A DNA stretch of 64,000 bases. It comes from Leptolinea sp964420995. Lineage in GTDB: Bacteria > Chloroflexota > Anaerolineae > Anaerolineales > Anaerolineaceae. Numbering within the stretch: position 1 is the first letter of the stretch; the number at the start of each line of letters is the position of its first letter. Positions 53,885-61,248 of this stretch are shown piece after piece. The notes under the pieces are model-generated. The model had not been told where the DNA came from and ran no database searches. It worked only from the letters and a program-made list of their open reading frames with translations. The translations under genes were made by a program, and so were the position numbers. The stretch spans positions 124,001 to 188,000 of the forward strand of contig CAYQUX010000001.1 in the NCBI GenBank assembly GCA_964420995.1. The letters run 5' to 3'.

Positions 53885-54328
53885 TCAGTCCCGAAAACCA
53901 CCCAGGAGCAAATACCGAATAGTAACAGATAACCGCTGTAAGGCAGCCTTTTGTGTGCGTACGCCGAAAACCGGTCGAGATGCTTTATCTGCCAGAGATT
54001 GAATACGCAATGCGATGGACTGGAAAAAATCCTGGACCATAATGGCATACCCGGGAAGAATATCCGTGAGTTTAAAGACAGCCACACACAGACTGATGAG
54101 CAAAATCAGAGTGATGACCCCTATTACAAACAGTGGCAGGATCAACCAGATAGCTGCCACGTGCCCCCAACGAACACTGGCATCCGATCCGGATTGAAGG
54201 GAAAAAGCTGCCAGGAACCCAAGAGACAGCATGGCCAGAGCGCCAAAACCAACCGGCAGCCAGATTTGCCAGAGGACTTCCTGCCTGTGCTTTTCCACAA
54301 AAAAGGCGCGATTCATCTTTTCAGTCAT
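53885..54328 (-). CDS. Small polytopic membrane protein
   Basis: A 147-residue protein with two hydrophobic segments (about 22-48 and 57-90), then an amphipathic helical tail (about 98-147). I recognise no family. The ATG lacks a ribosome binding site. TGC-TAGAAT ends exactly six bases before it, the same leaderless arrangement as in several other genes here. It is followed by the 65-residue membrane protein gene. Confidence 0.75.
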   Translation of the reverse strand: MTEKMNRAFFVEKHRQEVLWQIWLPVGFGALAMLSLGFLAAFSLQSGSDASVRWGHVAAIWLILPLFVIGVITLILLISLCVAVFKLTDILPGYAIMVQDFFQSIALRIQSLADKASRPVFGVRTQKAALQRLSVTIRYLLLGGFRD

Positions 54329-54334
54329 ACATAA

Positions 54335-54343
54335 ATTCTAGCA
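54335..54343 (-). promoter_or_regulatory. Extended -10 promoter, leaderless arrangement
   Basis: On the minus strand TGC-TAGAAT is followed by exactly six bases and the ATG at 54328. There is no ribosome binding site and no clear -35. Confidence 0.6.
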
Positions 54344-54361
54344 TTAAACCAGCGTTGATGG

Positions 54362-55504
54362 TTACGCGGCTTTGAAGGATGTCACCGCATTCAATACCTG
54401 TTCCATTTCAAGCTCACCCATATCATAGTAGAGTGGCAGCCTGACAAGCCTATCGCTTACAGATTCAGTAACCGGCATATCGCCGGGTTTGCCGCCGTAC
54501 TCTTTGCCCTTTTCTGAAAGGTGCAAAGGCAGATAATGGAACACGGAATTTACGCCGTTTTCCTTCAAATGGTCAATCAATCCCTGGCGTTTTTCAAGAT
54601 CGGGTAACAACAGGTAATAAATATGCCATGATGGATCCACCGCGGGCGGGACAGTCGGGCAGACAACCTCATTTGTTTTAGCCCAGGAAGCCAATTCCTT
54701 TTCATATGTTTGCCATATCCACTTACGCTTCGCCTGAATCTCCTGCCATATTTCGAGTTGAGCATAGAGGAAGCCAGCCAGAATATCTGAAAGCAGGTAA
54801 CTTGATCCAACAGACACCCAGGTGTATTTATCCACCTGTCCGCGGAAGAACCGGCTGCGATTTGTACCTTTTTCCCGAATGATCTCGGCTTTTTCGATAA
54901 GCGATCTATCGTTGATTAAAAGCGCCCCACCTTCACCGCAGGTGAAGTTCTTGGTTTCATGAAAGCTCTGGGTTGCCATACAGCCGATTGTACCCAGCCA
55001 GCGATTCTTATATTTTCCAAATAGCCCGTGCGCGTTATCTTCAACTACAGGAATTCCGTGGCGATTGGCAATAGCCATGATCGTATCCATCTCACAGGCA
55101 ATGCCGGCGTAATGTACCGGTACAATCGCGCGAGTGCGAGGGGTGATCAATTCTTCCAGGCGGGACTCATCCATATTTAACGTGTCAGGGCGGATATCAA
55201 TAAAAACAGGTTTGGCGCCCCGCAAGACGAACGCGTTTACGGTTGAAACAAAGGTGAAATCAGGAATGATGACTTCATCGCCGGGTTTTATATCCAGCAG
55301 CAACGCAGTCATTTCCAGCGCGTGCGAACAGGATGGGGTGGTCAATACTTTCTGTACGCCCAGTTCCTTTTCCAAAAAACCATGGCATAGTTTGGAGTAC
55401 TTGCCATCACCGGAAATATGTGATTCCCTTATGGAATCAGCTATGTATTCATATTCTTTTCCAACAATACATGGTTTGTTGAAATCCACTCTTATCTCGG
55501 TCAT
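54362..55504 (-). CDS. DegT/DnrJ/EryC1/StrS aminotransferase, WecE (RffA)-like
   Basis: A pyridoxal-phosphate enzyme that aminates a keto-sugar nucleotide. The closest family is WecE, which turns dTDP-4-keto-6-deoxyglucose into dTDP-4-amino-4,6-dideoxygalactose. The 380-residue protein starts VDFNKPCIVGKEYEYIADSI, with GDGKYSKLCHGFLE. The cofactor lysine lies in QSFHETKNFTCGEGGA, preceded by the Asp in VPVVEDNAHG-like sequence. rfbA and rfbB, which make its substrate, lie near 47 kb. The ATG at 55504 is preferred over a GTG three codons earlier. Confidence 0.92.
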   Translation of the reverse strand: MTEIRVDFNKPCIVGKEYEYIADSIRESHISGDGKYSKLCHGFLEKELGVQKVLTTPSCSHALEMTALLLDIKPGDEVIIPDFTFVSTVNAFVLRGAKPVFIDIRPDTLNMDESRLEELITPRTRAIVPVHYAGIACEMDTIMAIANRHGIPVVEDNAHGLFGKYKNRWLGTIGCMATQSFHETKNFTCGEGGALLINDRSLIEKAEIIREKGTNRSRFFRGQVDKYTWVSVGSSYLLSDILAGFLYAQLEIWQEIQAKRKWIWQTYEKELASWAKTNEVVCPTVPPAVDPSWHIYYLLLPDLEKRQGLIDHLKENGVNSVFHYLPLHLSEKGKEYGGKPGDMPVTESVSDRLVRLPLYYDMGELEMEQVLNAVTSFKAA

Positions 55505-55521
55505 AGGACACACATCCTCTT

Positions 55522-56163
55522 TTAATCGAGTTTTTTTCTTACAATCACTGTGAAATCATAGAGATCATAATCATGCAATATGGCTACATTGCGCGAAAAA
55601 TTCCGTTTGCAAATATCAAAGATGAATCCGGGATCGGCGTAATACAGGTCAGGCCGCATATGATCGGCGTCAGAATATTTCGTCAACAGGTTAAAACTGA
55701 AGCCGCGGTCCGCAAGGTCATTCATCCGCGTGATTGTTTTGACGACATACTCCGACCAGGTTTCATAGGTGGCATCCAGCTTGATATTGAAAATACCGCT
55801 GGCGACCACATAATCGCAGACAGGTAATCCTTCTTCTTTACTGAAGAATTCCACTCCAACCATGCCGGCATGCAATTCATTCCCTTTGGTTACCATACCT
55901 TCCACAATATCAAATCCAATATAGCGGTCAGGTTTGATACCAGTGGAAACAAGATAGTCATAGAAAGAACCAAAACCACTTCCGTAATCAAGCACAGAAA
56001 ACGGCCGGTCTGGCCGGTTAATGACGCGGGCCAATTGCAGAAAACGGGTATCCTGCGCCCCATTGGAATTCCAATCCACTCCCCGCGGGGTGGCGCCATG
56101 TTGTTCAAGTTTTCCCGCGAAATAATTGCGGATTTGATTCATATCAATCGATTTTTCAGTCAT
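55522..56163 (-). CDS. SAM-dependent methyltransferase
   Basis: A 213-residue class I methyltransferase with motif I FSVLDYGSGFGSFYDYL and the ribose contact in YIGFDIVEGM. VVASGIFNIKLDATYETW is the post-core region. Neighbours suggest that it modifies a sugar or glycan, or acts on an N-acyl or formyl precursor of the amino sugar made next door. The exact substrate is unknown. It lies 17 bases before the WecE-type gene and 7 bases after the WbqC gene. Confidence 0.85.
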   Translation of the reverse strand: MTEKSIDMNQIRNYFAGKLEQHGATPRGVDWNSNGAQDTRFLQLARVINRPDRPFSVLDYGSGFGSFYDYLVSTGIKPDRYIGFDIVEGMVTKGNELHAGMVGVEFFSKEEGLPVCDYVVASGIFNIKLDATYETWSEYVVKTITRMNDLADRGFSFNLLTKYSDADHMRPDLYYADPGFIFDICKRNFSRNVAILHDYDLYDFTVIVRKKLD

Positions 56164-56170
56164 ACAACCT

Positions 56171-56863
56171 CTAGCGGCTCAATGATTTTAAAGCGTCCCC
56201 GCCGAGCATGAACAGGGTATCCAGAATGGAAACCTGTGGATCAAACGGGGGGTATAGCTGGGGATATTCTGGATAATCATACTCCATGTATTCCAGGGTG
56301 ATTCCGGCTTCCTCAAATTTCTCATTTTCTATATAATCGCGGGCAGATGGCCCTGAAATATAATGCGTCGCGCCAACCTTTTTCAGGATGGAAACCAGAC
56401 GATCCGTTTTCACACCCTCCACACCCTGAATTTCTGAGGAACGCAAAAACTGCGTATGGGTAATCCCCAGTTCCCTGGCCAGTCTGATGGTGGTATCGAT
56501 GGTGAAATCCGCCAGCATTTCGGGTCTACGGGTATAAAACTCTTCCACCATTTCCGCATACTTTGAAAAAAAAGGGGCTTTACCATACGCAAGCCTGATC
56601 GAATTCCAGTGTTCCTGATTCCAGGGTCGATCCCAAACAATCTTGATTGAATTAATGTTGATATGCTCTGTCTGCGCGCCACGATTAAACACGGGTATGG
56701 AAAGCCATATCGGGCCGGTTGATGTCTTGATGCGGTTACGGTTTCGCCATCCACGTTTGTCGTATTGCACGTCATCATAAAACACAAAAAGATCAGACCG
56801 GTTAATCTGATCAAAGTACCCCCGCCAGGGGATATAGGAAGGTTGTAATATGACTACATTCAA
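56171..56863 (-). CDS. WbqC-family protein
   Basis: A 230-residue protein of the WbqC family, common in O-antigen and capsule loci. The hallmark N terminus VVILQPSYIPWRGYFDQINRSD and the YDDVQYDKRGWRNRNRIK segment are present. The presumed activity is transfer of an acyl or amino-acid group to an amino sugar nucleotide, but this is not well established. Its neighbours (methyltransferase and aminotransferase) fit such a role. The start overlaps the glycosyltransferase gene by four bases. Confidence 0.92.
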   Translation of the reverse strand: MNVVILQPSYIPWRGYFDQINRSDLFVFYDDVQYDKRGWRNRNRIKTSTGPIWLSIPVFNRGAQTEHININSIKIVWDRPWNQEHWNSIRLAYGKAPFFSKYAEMVEEFYTRRPEMLADFTIDTTIRLARELGITHTQFLRSSEIQGVEGVKTDRLVSILKKVGATHYISGPSARDYIENEKFEEAGITLEYMEYDYPEYPQLYPPFDPQVSILDTLFMLGGDALKSLSR

Positions 56864-57810
56864 GAATATTTTCCCTTGCTATTGGTGATTTGCTCTGAAA
56901 CTACGTAGGTTGGCCTGTCCATACTGCGATCAAAAATCCGGGCCAGATATTCACCGAAAATCCCCAGAGCGAAAAGCTGTGTTCCGGAAAAAATGGCGAT
57001 CACGGAAGCCAGGAAAGGAAATCCGGGGATGCTGCCGGCAGTGAAATATTGGTAGAGTACAACCACCAGAACAACCAGGCCGAAAATCGTCGACATGAAA
57101 CCAAGCCAGTTCGTTAATCGCAACGGGACGGTACTGAAACCTGTCAGAATCAATAGCGCCTGTGAAACAAGTTTCGAAAAATTATAGTTGGAATTTCCCG
57201 ACAGTCGGGGATTTTCCTCCACCTGCACCGTGGTGAAGCGGGTGGTACCCCACGATAACAACACATCCAGGATTACAGTCGGGCTCTGGAATACTTCTGA
57301 TGCCTGGCGAAGGTCAGTCCGAAAAGCTCGGAACGCGCCAATATCCCGAATTGTCGGGATTCCCATAACCATGGCCAGTATTCGTTTGGTCAGCCGGGAG
57401 AAACCGTTTCGCCACCATGAATGCGGCAATTTCATGGGCACACCGTAAACCACATCGAAACCTTCAGATAGTGGAACCAGTAATTTTTTAATTTCGGCGG
57501 GTGGGTGCTGCAGGTCATCATCCATGGTGACGATGACGTCATATGCCGCCAGACGCATCCCACAGACCAACGCGTTGTGTTGGCCATAGTTACGCATCAT
57601 ATTGATTCCACGCACCCAGGGAACAGCCACACAGATTTTCTGGATCGTTTCCCAACTTGTGTCACGTGATCCATCGTTGATCAGCAACACCTCGAATCTA
57701 TGAGCGAGCGATGGGAGTTCCTCGCCGAGTTTTTCAACAAGCTCCTGCAACGTTTCGGCACTGTTATAAACAGGCACAACCACAGAAATTCCAGTTTCGA
57801 GTGATGTCAT
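56860..57810 (-). CDS. GT2-family glycosyltransferase, polyprenyl-phosphate type (GtrB/DPM1-like)
   Basis: A 316-residue membrane-bound glycosyltransferase. The N-terminal GT-A domain has ISVVVPVYNSAETLQELVEKL, the metal-binding DDDLQHPP (TMDDDLQHPP) and VVYGVPMKLPHSW. Two C-terminal transmembrane helices (about 235-300) anchor it. Such enzymes make undecaprenyl-phosphate-linked sugars for use outside the membrane, for instance by the large membrane protein encoded next door. It overlaps that gene by four bases. Confidence 0.93.
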   Translation of the reverse strand: MTSLETGISVVVPVYNSAETLQELVEKLGEELPSLAHRFEVLLINDGSRDTSWETIQKICVAVPWVRGINMMRNYGQHNALVCGMRLAAYDVIVTMDDDLQHPPAEIKKLLVPLSEGFDVVYGVPMKLPHSWWRNGFSRLTKRILAMVMGIPTIRDIGAFRAFRTDLRQASEVFQSPTVILDVLLSWGTTRFTTVQVEENPRLSGNSNYNFSKLVSQALLILTGFSTVPLRLTNWLGFMSTIFGLVVLVVVLYQYFTAGSIPGFPFLASVIAIFSGTQLFALGIFGEYLARIFDRSMDRPTYVVSEQITNSKGKYS

Positions 57811-59861
57811 TTGTTCTCAGTATCCAACGGAGTCCCGCATTTTACATAATTCTTCATGTATTGAACTTTGGAAACACCTTTTTCGCTGGTCGTTACGCTG
57901 GCGATACGCTCCCACACCGAACACAAGGCCGGCCGTAAAGATTGATCGGTGGCATAAGCATCTTCCGTCAATTTGGTAGCCATGGTCCAGTTTTCCACGT
58001 GACCATACGCCTCAATCAACACAGGCCATTCCGTCGGGGTATTGGGGAGAAATCCCTTTTCAAGGGCTTCATCACCCAATCGCGCTGCTTCCTGCCAATC
58101 ACCATTTTGACGTGCCAGATCCGCTTTCTGATAATAATAACACCAGGTATGCCCTGGTTCAGGACCATATTGCGGCGCCGGGGTTACGGGTTTTTCCGGA
58201 TTGGTGTCAATCAAATCAAGATTGGAAATCGGGATGGCAGGTTCCATTTTATACGGAAGGCCTGGGATGGAATCCGCGTTGGTGAAAATCGGATCCATCA
58301 CCTTAAGACAGTTATTCGTTTTAAGATAAAGCGCCAGTGAATTGGAGGTGTTGCCTTTAAACGTGAGAGCGCGATAGCTTTGCTCAACGGGTAGGTCTGG
58401 TTTGGCCGATGGGAGGCTGTTCTTCAGGCGAACAGAGAGATAATTCAACATGTACGGCATATCACGCCCCTCGAACTCAGGGGCGTACATCCAGTTAATC
58501 GGCGCCGTAAGTGAGTTATCACTGTAGTACCGGAAAGGAAATTCATGCGTCAACAAAAGAGTGTTGGGTTTTAACCCTGGAACCCGCCAGCTTAACTGCC
58601 AGAAGAAATCCCGCGAAATTTCCCATTCGCGGCGGAAGGTATTGGCATTATAGAATTGCCACCCCGATGCCAGACTAATGAGTATGGAAAACAGAACAAT
58701 TTTCTGTCGGGATGTGCGAATAAAAACTTCCAGTAATCCCACCAACAAGATCACGGAACCGGTCATCAATGCCAGGGTAAACCGATCCCACGGAAAAACC
58801 AGGGTTAAAGGAAGATTGGCGATCCAGAATGGAATACCCCCCGCCAGCAGGCACATACCTCCCAGCAATACGGCTTTCCATCCCCATTTTTCTGGATGAT
58901 CGATTTCATCATTCGCGGGTTTCGGCGAGAAATGCACATTGATAAGATAAACAAAAGAATAAACAAATACCGCCGCCACAACCAACCAGAACAATTGGGT
59001 GGTTAAAATCTGGAAATCCAGCGCGTTGGGCGGGGAAAAAATCTGGTTCCATGCCAGCCATCCCCCCAGCACCAGATTGGATCCAAAGGATTTCAACATT
59101 CCGGCTATGGTGGATTGCGGTGTGGTGGCAAGCGATTCCATGGCGGAAATCTGATAATTGCTCGACTGGAAGAGAAATACGCGCCATACGGTGTAAACAA
59201 CCAGAACCAGAAGGTAAGGAAGCCAGTTTAGCGCAGATTTCTTTAGGTTCGCACGCCAGTCTGAAATTGATTCCCCCACCACCCACCAGATCAGCAGTGG
59301 TCTGAGCAATTCAAGACCAAAGAAGTATTCCGTTGAGAAGAGGTTAAATGCGGATAGAAGCACGGCGGCAATTGTTCCGGGCCAGAAGGGTATCTTCTTG
59401 CGTATTACCGCCAACATCATGGCCAGGGATCCCAAAAAAGCAGAAAGAAGAATGAATGCTTCACTGTAAATAACAGATATCCATTGCTGGCCAAATCCGG
59501 GGTAAACGGCAAACAGCATGGCTGTCCAAACAGCCTGTCTGGGCCGGTTCGGCCAGAGCAACCGGAATACCATCCAGAAAATCAAAGTAGCCAGCCAGCG
59601 CCAGATCAGGGCAAAAATTTGCCAGACAATGGGGTTTGTTCCCAGGGTGGGTAGATTTATTGAATAAAGCAGCGCCAGGAAAGGACGATCATGGGAAAAC
59701 ACATCCATAAAGCCGGATGCCCCCAGTGTTTTAGCAAACCAGATGTATGGCCAGTCATCCCAGAAGAAACCCAACCAGGGGATCAGCAGGCCATAGGCAA
59801 GAATACAGGTCAGTAATAACGCGAACGGTACGGTGCGTTCAGAAAATAGGATTTTTCTCAT
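57807..59861 (-). CDS. Large polytopic membrane protein, GT-C-like with TPR-like C-terminal region
   Basis: A 684-residue protein with about 11-12 transmembrane helices (residues about 10-420). An early loop carries two adjacent acidic residues (FFWDDWPYIWFA), as in lipid-phosphate-sugar-dependent glycosyltransferases. The soluble C-terminal part (about 430-684) ends in a helical repeat region (KADLARQNGDWQEAARLGDEAL), resembling tetratricopeptide repeats. It may receive a sugar from the product of the adjacent GT2 gene. The ATG at 59861 is preferred to an in-frame TTG four codons earlier. It heads the operon. Confidence 0.7.
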   Translation of the reverse strand: MRKILFSERTVPFALLLTCILAYGLLIPWLGFFWDDWPYIWFAKTLGASGFMDVFSHDRPFLALLYSINLPTLGTNPIVWQIFALIWRWLATLIFWMVFRLLWPNRPRQAVWTAMLFAVYPGFGQQWISVIYSEAFILLSAFLGSLAMMLAVIRKKIPFWPGTIAAVLLSAFNLFSTEYFFGLELLRPLLIWWVVGESISDWRANLKKSALNWLPYLLVLVVYTVWRVFLFQSSNYQISAMESLATTPQSTIAGMLKSFGSNLVLGGWLAWNQIFSPPNALDFQILTTQLFWLVVAAVFVYSFVYLINVHFSPKPANDEIDHPEKWGWKAVLLGGMCLLAGGIPFWIANLPLTLVFPWDRFTLALMTGSVILLVGLLEVFIRTSRQKIVLFSILISLASGWQFYNANTFRREWEISRDFFWQLSWRVPGLKPNTLLLTHEFPFRYYSDNSLTAPINWMYAPEFEGRDMPYMLNYLSVRLKNSLPSAKPDLPVEQSYRALTFKGNTSNSLALYLKTNNCLKVMDPIFTNADSIPGLPYKMEPAIPISNLDLIDTNPEKPVTPAPQYGPEPGHTWCYYYQKADLARQNGDWQEAARLGDEALEKGFLPNTPTEWPVLIEAYGHVENWTMATKLTEDAYATDQSLRPALCSVWERIASVTTSEKGVSKVQYMKNYVKCGTPLDTENK

Positions 59862-59944
59862 AATGTGAAACAAAGGTTTATTCAGGTGTTTTTTTTGTCG
59901 GAGAAGTATAGTAGAGAACAGGGTATTTGACCAGAAAGCTGTTG

Positions 59945-60508
59945 CTAGCTTCCTATGGAGAAAAAACTAAAAATACCTGCCCCGCCATAAGAAAAAAACA
60001 TCATCTTCAGAATATTTCCGATGATCGCGGCAATCAAGAATTGCCATACAGGCAATTTCAAAGCGCCGGCAGAAAAACCCACCAGATCAAAAGCCGGATT
60101 CGGAATCATAGCCAGTGCCATGATCATCCAGATGCCGTACTTTTTAATCCAGCCTTCCACTTTCTCGTGCCAGGCGGTTCTTTGAATTAGTTCACGGCCG
60201 GAGAAGCCCACCAAGTAACCGCTAATTTCACCCAGACCGGCACCGATTCCGGCAGCCAAAGCCACCCAGAATGGATTAAATACCGCTCCCATCGCCGTCG
60301 TCAACATAATTCCCGGCATGGGAATAAATACTGTCGCGCTTGACAAGAGAGCTATAAGGAAAATCCCCGGGTAGCCCAGTGAGCCAAAATCTTGAATTTC
60401 TCTGCGGTAATAAATCAGTAGAAGCGTCAGCCCGATTATGCCAACAAGGATTATTGCGTTGATCCAATGCTGGCGGGTGGTTCTGTTCATTGTTGTTTGT
60501 CCGTTCAC
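59945..60508 (-). CDS. VTT-domain (TVP38/DedA-like) membrane protein
   Basis: A 187-residue protein with about five hydrophobic segments. The VTT core contains FIPMPGIMLTTAMGAVFNPFWVALAAGIGAGLGEISGYLVG, including the typical re-entrant helix. NPAFDLVGFSAGALKLPVWQF is the second re-entrant region. DedA-like proteins are implicated in carrier-lipid or phospholipid flipping. The GTG start overlaps the stop of the uridine kinase gene (GTGA); an ATG six codons later is possible. Confidence 0.85.
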   Translation of the reverse strand: MNGQTTMNRTTRQHWINAIILVGIIGLTLLLIYYRREIQDFGSLGYPGIFLIALLSSATVFIPMPGIMLTTAMGAVFNPFWVALAAGIGAGLGEISGYLVGFSGRELIQRTAWHEKVEGWIKKYGIWMIMALAMIPNPAFDLVGFSAGALKLPVWQFLIAAIIGNILKMMFFSYGGAGIFSFFSIGS

Positions 60509-61149
60509 GTCTGCGATTGCTCAGTCTTCAACATCATTTCGATACGTGCGATCACCATATCCATGGCCGCTTCGTTCAATCCACCTTCAGGTATGATCAC
60601 ATCAGCGTACCGCTTAGAGGGCTCCACGAATTCAAGGTGCATTGGCCGCACAGTCGTAAGATACTGGGTGATCACGGATTCCATTGTTCTTCCGCGCTCG
60701 GCGATATCACGTTGAAGACGACGAATAAAACGAATATCGGCGTCAGTATCCACGAAAATTCTCACATCAAACAAATCCCGCAAAGCCGCTTCAGTAAAAA
60801 TAAGGATGCCTTCCACCAGTACAACCCGGCTCGGTTTGATCTCTATGACCTGATCAGTTCGGGTATGTGTGGTGAAATCATAAACTGGAAGGTTAACGAC
60901 TTTCCATGCCAGAAGTTGTTCAATATGCGCTCGCATCAGGTCCGATTCAAGTGAATCGGGGTGATCGAAGTTGATCTCCTGCCTGCGTAATGGTGGAAGG
61001 TGCCGAAGATCCTTATAGTACGCGTCATGCGGTAAATAAGCAATTCGAGACCGTCCCACTTTGTTGAGTATCACACTGGCTACTGTGGTCTTACCGGAGC
61101 CGGTGCCGCCGGCTATTCCGATAACGAGGGGTTTTCCGTGTGAACTCAT
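60505..61149 (-). CDS. udk: Uridine kinase
   Basis: A cytoplasmic kinase that phosphorylates uridine and cytidine in pyrimidine salvage. The 214-residue protein has Walker A GIAGGTGSGKTTVA, the base-contact region LPHDAYYKDLRHLPP, VNLPVYDFTTHTR, and VLVEGILIFTEAALRDLFDVRIFVDTDADIRFIRRLQRD. The ATG at 61149 matches the family length. TATAAT ends exactly six bases upstream, and no ribosome binding site is seen. A longer frame to 61194 is less likely. Confidence 0.95.
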   Translation of the reverse strand: MSSHGKPLVIGIAGGTGSGKTTVASVILNKVGRSRIAYLPHDAYYKDLRHLPPLRRQEINFDHPDSLESDLMRAHIEQLLAWKVVNLPVYDFTTHTRTDQVIEIKPSRVVLVEGILIFTEAALRDLFDVRIFVDTDADIRFIRRLQRDIAERGRTMESVITQYLTTVRPMHLEFVEPSKRYADVIIPEGGLNEAAMDMVIARIEMMLKTEQSQT

Positions 61150-61155
61150 TTTGAA

Positions 61156-61161
61156 ATTATA
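61156..61161 (-). promoter_or_regulatory. -10 element, leaderless arrangement before udk
   Basis: On the minus strand a perfect TATAAT is followed by TTCAAA and then the ATG of udk. No ribosome binding site is present. The best TTGACA is 27 bases upstream, too far for a normal -35. Confidence 0.55.
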
Positions 61162-61248
61162 CCCGAAGCTGATTTGTTTATTCATTATTGTCAAAAAATT
61201 TTTATAGTATTATGTATATATACGTTATAAATAAATCAGGAGGCAGGG

